A stretch of DNA of 53,418 nucleotides, from the NCBI GenBank assembly GCA_910586995.1, contig CAJUKZ010000013.1:1-53418 (forward strand), written 5' to 3'. Positions 51,061 to 53,418 of this stretch are shown one piece after another (positions within the stretch are counted from its first letter, which is position 1; each line of letters begins with the position of its first letter). Source of the DNA: an uncultured Muribaculaceae bacterium. GTDB lineage: Bacteria; Bacteroidota; Bacteroidia; Bacteroidales; Muribaculaceae. The position numbers and the translations under genes are program-made. A model generated the notes under the pieces. That model made no database searches, was not told the origin of the DNA, and was given only the letters and a program-made list of their open reading frames with translations.

Positions 51061-51853
51061 CAAAGCTGAATTAAAACCGGAGGTCGTTATAATCGGCTCT
51101 GGCAACGTCGCTACACATATAGCCTTGCATCTTGATGGGCAGGCTGATATAAAACAGATATACAGTAGGGCATACAGTAATGCCAAGACGCTGGCATCAT
51201 TGCTGACTTGTTGTAAGCCTGAGTGTGTGGATGATTTATCGGGATTATATACCAATGCGGACATATACATTGTCGCAGTAAAAGATGATGTAATTCCTGA
51301 AATTGGCAATAAACTGCCGAGGCTTGAAAGGGGCATAACCGTACACACCTCGGGAAGCGCTCCGGATGATGCACTGGGGGTTAATGGTAATCGCTGTGGT
51401 GTCTTGTATCCGCTTCAGACTTTCTCTAAGCAGAAAAATGTGGACTGGAGTCAGATCACGGTTTTCACATACTCATCGGATGCCGATGCATTAGCCTTGA
51501 TAAACAAAGTGGCAAATATGCTTAGCGATAAAGTAAAAGTGATTGACGGAAACCTACGCTCCAGATTGCATATAGCTGCGGTTTTTGCATGTAATTTTGC
51601 AAACTATATGTGGATTAAGAGCGAACGTATTCTGAACGAATGCGGTTGTACTCTGAATGACTTTTCTCCATTGCTGCAAGAGACGCTTGAGAAAGCACTT
51701 GAACAGGGCGCGGAAAAATCACAGACCGGGCCTGCCCGCAGGGGAGACAGAAAGATAATAGACAAACATACCGGAATGTTGCATGACAAAGAAGATACTG
51801 AACTTTATCGATCCCTTTCAAATGGTATAATGCGTCATTTCGGTCTGATATAG
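51044..51853 (+). CDS. Rossmann-like and DUF2520 domain protein
   Basis: About 269 residues from the ATG at 51044 (51050 is equally possible; both overlap the nitroreductase end). Residues 13-130 form a Rossmann fold with the dinucleotide motif GSGNVATHIALHL and the VAVKDDVI strand; the C-terminal DUF2520 domain (about 140-269) carries the RLHIAAVFACNFANY helix and the conserved TGPARRGD. It is related to ketopantoate-type NADP reductases, but the substrate is unknown. The Rossmann-DUF2520, KdsC, Maf order is conserved in Bacteroidota. Confidence 0.88.
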   Translation: MSMLNSKAELKPEVVIIGSGNVATHIALHLDGQADIKQIYSRAYSNAKTLASLLTCCKPECVDDLSGLYTNADIYIVAVKDDVIPEIGNKLPRLERGITVHTSGSAPDDALGVNGNRCGVLYPLQTFSKQKNVDWSQITVFTYSSDADALALINKVANMLSDKVKVIDGNLRSRLHIAAVFACNFANYMWIKSERILNECGCTLNDFSPLLQETLEKALEQGAEKSQTGPARRGDRKIIDKHTGMLHDKEDTELYRSLSNGIMRHFGLI

Positions 51854-51860
51854 CGGATTT

Positions 51861-52385
51861 ATGAGCAAGATAAATTATGATCTTAACAAAATACGAGGCA
51901 TAGTGTTTGATGTGGATGGAGTGCTGTCTCCATCTACGATTAGTCTCGGAGATGATGGGATGCCGATCCGTATGGTTAACATAAAGGATGGCTATGCGTT
52001 GCAGCTTGCGGTAAAAAAAGGTTATGACATTGCCATAATAACCGGGGCAGACACATCTGCAATAGTTAAGCGATACAATGCGCTTGGTATCAAGGATGTG
52101 TATCTTAAAGCATCGATGAAATTGCCACTGCTTGAAGCATGGATGAGTGATCATGGTCTTGCTGCCGATCAGGTTGCTTATGTCGGTGATGATATTCCGG
52201 ATTATGAAGCTATGCGTCATGTAGGTCTTGCTGTTGCTCCGGCGGATGCAGCGGTTGATATAAAAGATATAGCAGGTTACATCTCTCCTGTGAATGGTGG
52301 ATATGGTGTTGCCAGGGATTTACTTGAACAGATACTAAAGGCCGGAGGGCATTGGATGTCCCATTCGGAGGCATTCGGTTGGTAA
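51861..52385 (+). CDS. kdsC: KDO-8-phosphate phosphatase-like HAD hydrolase
   Basis: 174 residues. A compact HAD of class C0 without a cap: motif I GIVFDVDGVLS (Asp17, Asp19), KDGYALQLAVKKGYDIAIITG with the motif II Thr, motif III Lys about 93, motif IV GDDIPDYEAM. This pattern matches KdsC, which frees KDO from KDO-8-phosphate for lipopolysaccharide, forming a tetramer. The C-terminal tail (HWMSHSEAFGW) is short. It lies 8 bases after DUF2520. Confidence 0.9.
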   Translation: MSKINYDLNKIRGIVFDVDGVLSPSTISLGDDGMPIRMVNIKDGYALQLAVKKGYDIAIITGADTSAIVKRYNALGIKDVYLKASMKLPLLEAWMSDHGLAADQVAYVGDDIPDYEAMRHVGLAVAPADAAVDIKDIAGYISPVNGGYGVARDLLEQILKAGGHWMSHSEAFGW

Positions 52386-52395
52386 GACTGAGGAT

Positions 52396-53025
52396 ATGTT
52401 TGATTGTTCTGATAATAAAGTAATGCCGCCAGTCCTTACGGACAAGCGTATTCTGCTCGCAAGCAATTCGCCAAGGCGTAGGGAATTGTTGGGAATGATA
52501 TTGCCGGAATATTCAGTTCCGGAATCAGTAGATATTGAAGAATGTTATCCGGCAGATCTTGCTGCTGATGATGTTCCGTCATACTTGTCGAGATTGAAGG
52601 CAGGGCCATATTTGTCTATACTTGACGAACGTGATATTTTGATTACTGCGGATACGGTAGTCATTGTGGATGGGCATATACTTGGTAAGCCTAAAGATCA
52701 TGCTGACGCATGCCTGATGCTCGGTATGCTATCCGGTCGCACCCACACGGTTGTGACGGGTGTCACCATATCAGATATAAACGATTCATATACTTTCTCT
52801 GAATCGACTGAGGTCACATTTGAGAACCTCGAGGATTTTGAAATTGAAGAATATGTCTTGCGCTACAGACCGTATGACAAAGCTGGAGCATATGGAATCC
52901 AGGAATATATCGGAGCCATAGGAATCAAGGAAATCAAGGGCAGTTTCTATAATGTGATGGGATTGCCGGTGGGTGCATTATACCGGCATCTGAGGCGATT
53001 CATCAAAGCACGTGATTTCAGTTAA
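52396..53025 (+). CDS. maf: Maf-like nucleotide pyrophosphatase
   Basis: 209 residues. ASNSPRRRELL near the N-terminus is the Maf signature, followed by ITADTVVIVDGHILGKPKD, SGRTHTVVTGV and PYDKAGAYGIQEY. Maf proteins hydrolyse non-canonical or canonical nucleoside triphosphates (dTTP/UTP or m5UTP type); the QEY context with Arg and Lys fits the dTTP/UTP group. An ATG at 52423 (MPPVL) is an alternative start. The last 8 bases overlap the end of the convergent small membrane gene. Confidence 0.93.
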   Translation: MFDCSDNKVMPPVLTDKRILLASNSPRRRELLGMILPEYSVPESVDIEECYPADLAADDVPSYLSRLKAGPYLSILDERDILITADTVVIVDGHILGKPKDHADACLMLGMLSGRTHTVVTGVTISDINDSYTFSESTEVTFENLEDFEIEEYVLRYRPYDKAGAYGIQEYIGAIGIKEIKGSFYNVMGLPVGALYRHLRRFIKARDFS

Positions 53026-53290
53026 AACGTTCATTGTGAAAGTCGCGTGAGCCTGGTGAAACGTATGTCGACTTTCTTCGTTTTGTTTTATTGTGTATTC
53101 GTGAGGAGTCTTTGCGAGGATCGGATTTTATTGTTGAAACAACGCTGTCGGAAAGAATTGCGCCCTGAGTTTGAATCGGAAGATATGTTTGTCTGGGGCT
53201 GTCATATGAATGCTTGCATATAGAAAATATTATAGTTCCGATCAGAATTGCGATGCACGCAAATACAGACATTCGTTCGCGTTTGGACAT
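53018..53290 (-). CDS. small membrane protein of Bacteroidales, unrecognised
   Basis: 90 residues from the ATG at 53290, which fits a promoter at 53338-53369; the open frame reaches 53368, but its first part lies in that promoter. A basic N-terminus (MSKRERM), one membrane helix (8-24, VFACIAILIGTIIFSI) and a polar, Lys/Arg/Ser-rich periplasmic tail ending RDFHNERFN. No domain recognised. It is convergent with maf and divergent from the gene starting at 53402. Confidence 0.65.
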   Translation of the reverse strand: MSKRERMSVFACIAILIGTIIFSICKHSYDSPRQTYLPIQTQGAILSDSVVSTIKSDPRKDSSRIHNKTKRRKSTYVSPGSRDFHNERFN

Positions 53291-53337
53291 TCTGAAAAAA
53301 TCTTTCTTCACAGGCGCTGATTTGTTAATGTATGTGG

Positions 53338-53369
53338 CAAATGTAATAAATAATTGTAGCAGTCGCAAA
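53338..53369 (-). promoter_or_regulatory. promoter of the small membrane protein gene
   Basis: On the minus strand TTTG (53369-53366) and TACATTTG (53345-53338) are 20 bases apart. It overlaps the plus-strand promoter at 53354-53384, so the two polymerases would compete. Confidence 0.7.
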
Positions 53370-53384
53370 TTTTGCTTATTTTTG
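53354..53384 (+). promoter_or_regulatory. promoter of the gene starting at 53402
   Basis: TTG (53354-53356) and TATTTTTG (53377-53384) are 20 bases apart. Transcription would begin near 53391, with a leader of about 10 bases. Confidence 0.7.
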
Positions 53385-53401
53385 TGTGAAATTAGCTAAC
53401 A

Positions 53402-53418
53402 ATGAGCATTACAGATAA
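53402..53418 (+). CDS. start of a gene cut by the window edge
   Basis: ATG at 53402 gives MSITD and then runs off the end. Its position just after a good promoter supports a real start. The product cannot be told from five residues. Confidence 0.5.

Noticed and set aside
1..53418. CRISPR arrays, insertion sequences, integrative elements
   Set aside because: No regularly spaced repeats and no transposase, integrase or relaxase frames were found.

Overview
The window is ordinary chromosome from a member of the Bacteroidota, most likely order Bacteroidales and close to Muribaculaceae. This rests on protein families (PorQ of the type IX secretion system, S16 with a long Ala/Glu/Lys tail, GIN-domain lipoprotein, fused FeoA-FeoB, HU-CCDC81/SPOR fusion, FucI-FucA-kinase-FucP) and on repeated matches to the Bacteroidota housekeeping promoter (TTTG or TTG, 19-21 bases, TAnnTTTG). 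No rRNA, CRISPR array, transposase, integrase or prophage was found. The genus is an inference from remembered families, not from a search.

Layout. 1-8.5 kb: SPOR protein and folE; HAD phosphatase and rpsP on the minus strand; porQ; the cmk-ispH-lipoprotein cluster with ATGA overlaps; a minus-strand MFS transporter/DUF418 pair. 8.5-16.5 kb: an orphan leftward terminator, a DcaP-like porin, a GIN-domain lipoprotein, a DUF4332 protein, a secreted pair (protein with a type IX sorting domain plus CotH protein), an acidic coiled-coil protein, tRNA-Gln, an M48 protease and a small membrane protein. 16.4-21.7 kb: tamB and engB on the minus strand. 21.8-29.1 kb: prfA, pyrF, feoAB, an alanine/glycine symporter and a secreted carboxypeptidase-regulatory-domain protein. 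29.2-36.7 kb: a glutamine synthetase family gene facing away from the fucose operon fucI-fucA-kinase-fucP, then a convergent XRE regulator. 36.7-38.2 kb: an 818-base AT-rich gap and an unrecognised zinc-ribbon protein. 38.3-41.6 kb: hpt, adk, YitT with a tiny membrane protein, and carbonic anhydrase. 41.7-53.4 kb: glyS, lemA, a lipoprotein FKBP, a LolC/FtsX-like permease, rsfS, ftsH, a TPR protein, HU-SPOR, nitroreductase, DUF2520, kdsC, maf, a small membrane protein and the first codons of a further gene.

How the genes work together. Most are housekeeping: translation and ribosome assembly (rpsP, prfA, glyS, engB, rsfS, tRNA-Gln), nucleotide metabolism (cmk, pyrF, hpt, adk, maf), isoprenoid and folate precursors (ispH, folE), and envelope work (tamB, porQ, kdsC, LolC-like permease, ftsH, M48, SPOR proteins). 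The clearest catabolic unit is the L-fucose operon, which takes up fucose and converts it through fuculose and fuculose-1-phosphate; this fits a gut bacterium using host mucin sugars.

I did not find a clear new multi-gene system. The best leads are an orphan leftward terminator between the transporter promoter and the porin gene (possible small RNA), a fusion joining an HU-like domain to a SPOR domain across the inner membrane with a promoter that predicts a leaderless message, a FucA-type aldolase with one zinc-ligand histidine replaced by glutamine, and the AT-rich gap with repeats between the XRE regulator and the zinc-ribbon protein. Start codons were chosen from family length, signal peptides and promoter positions; nothing was searched against a database.
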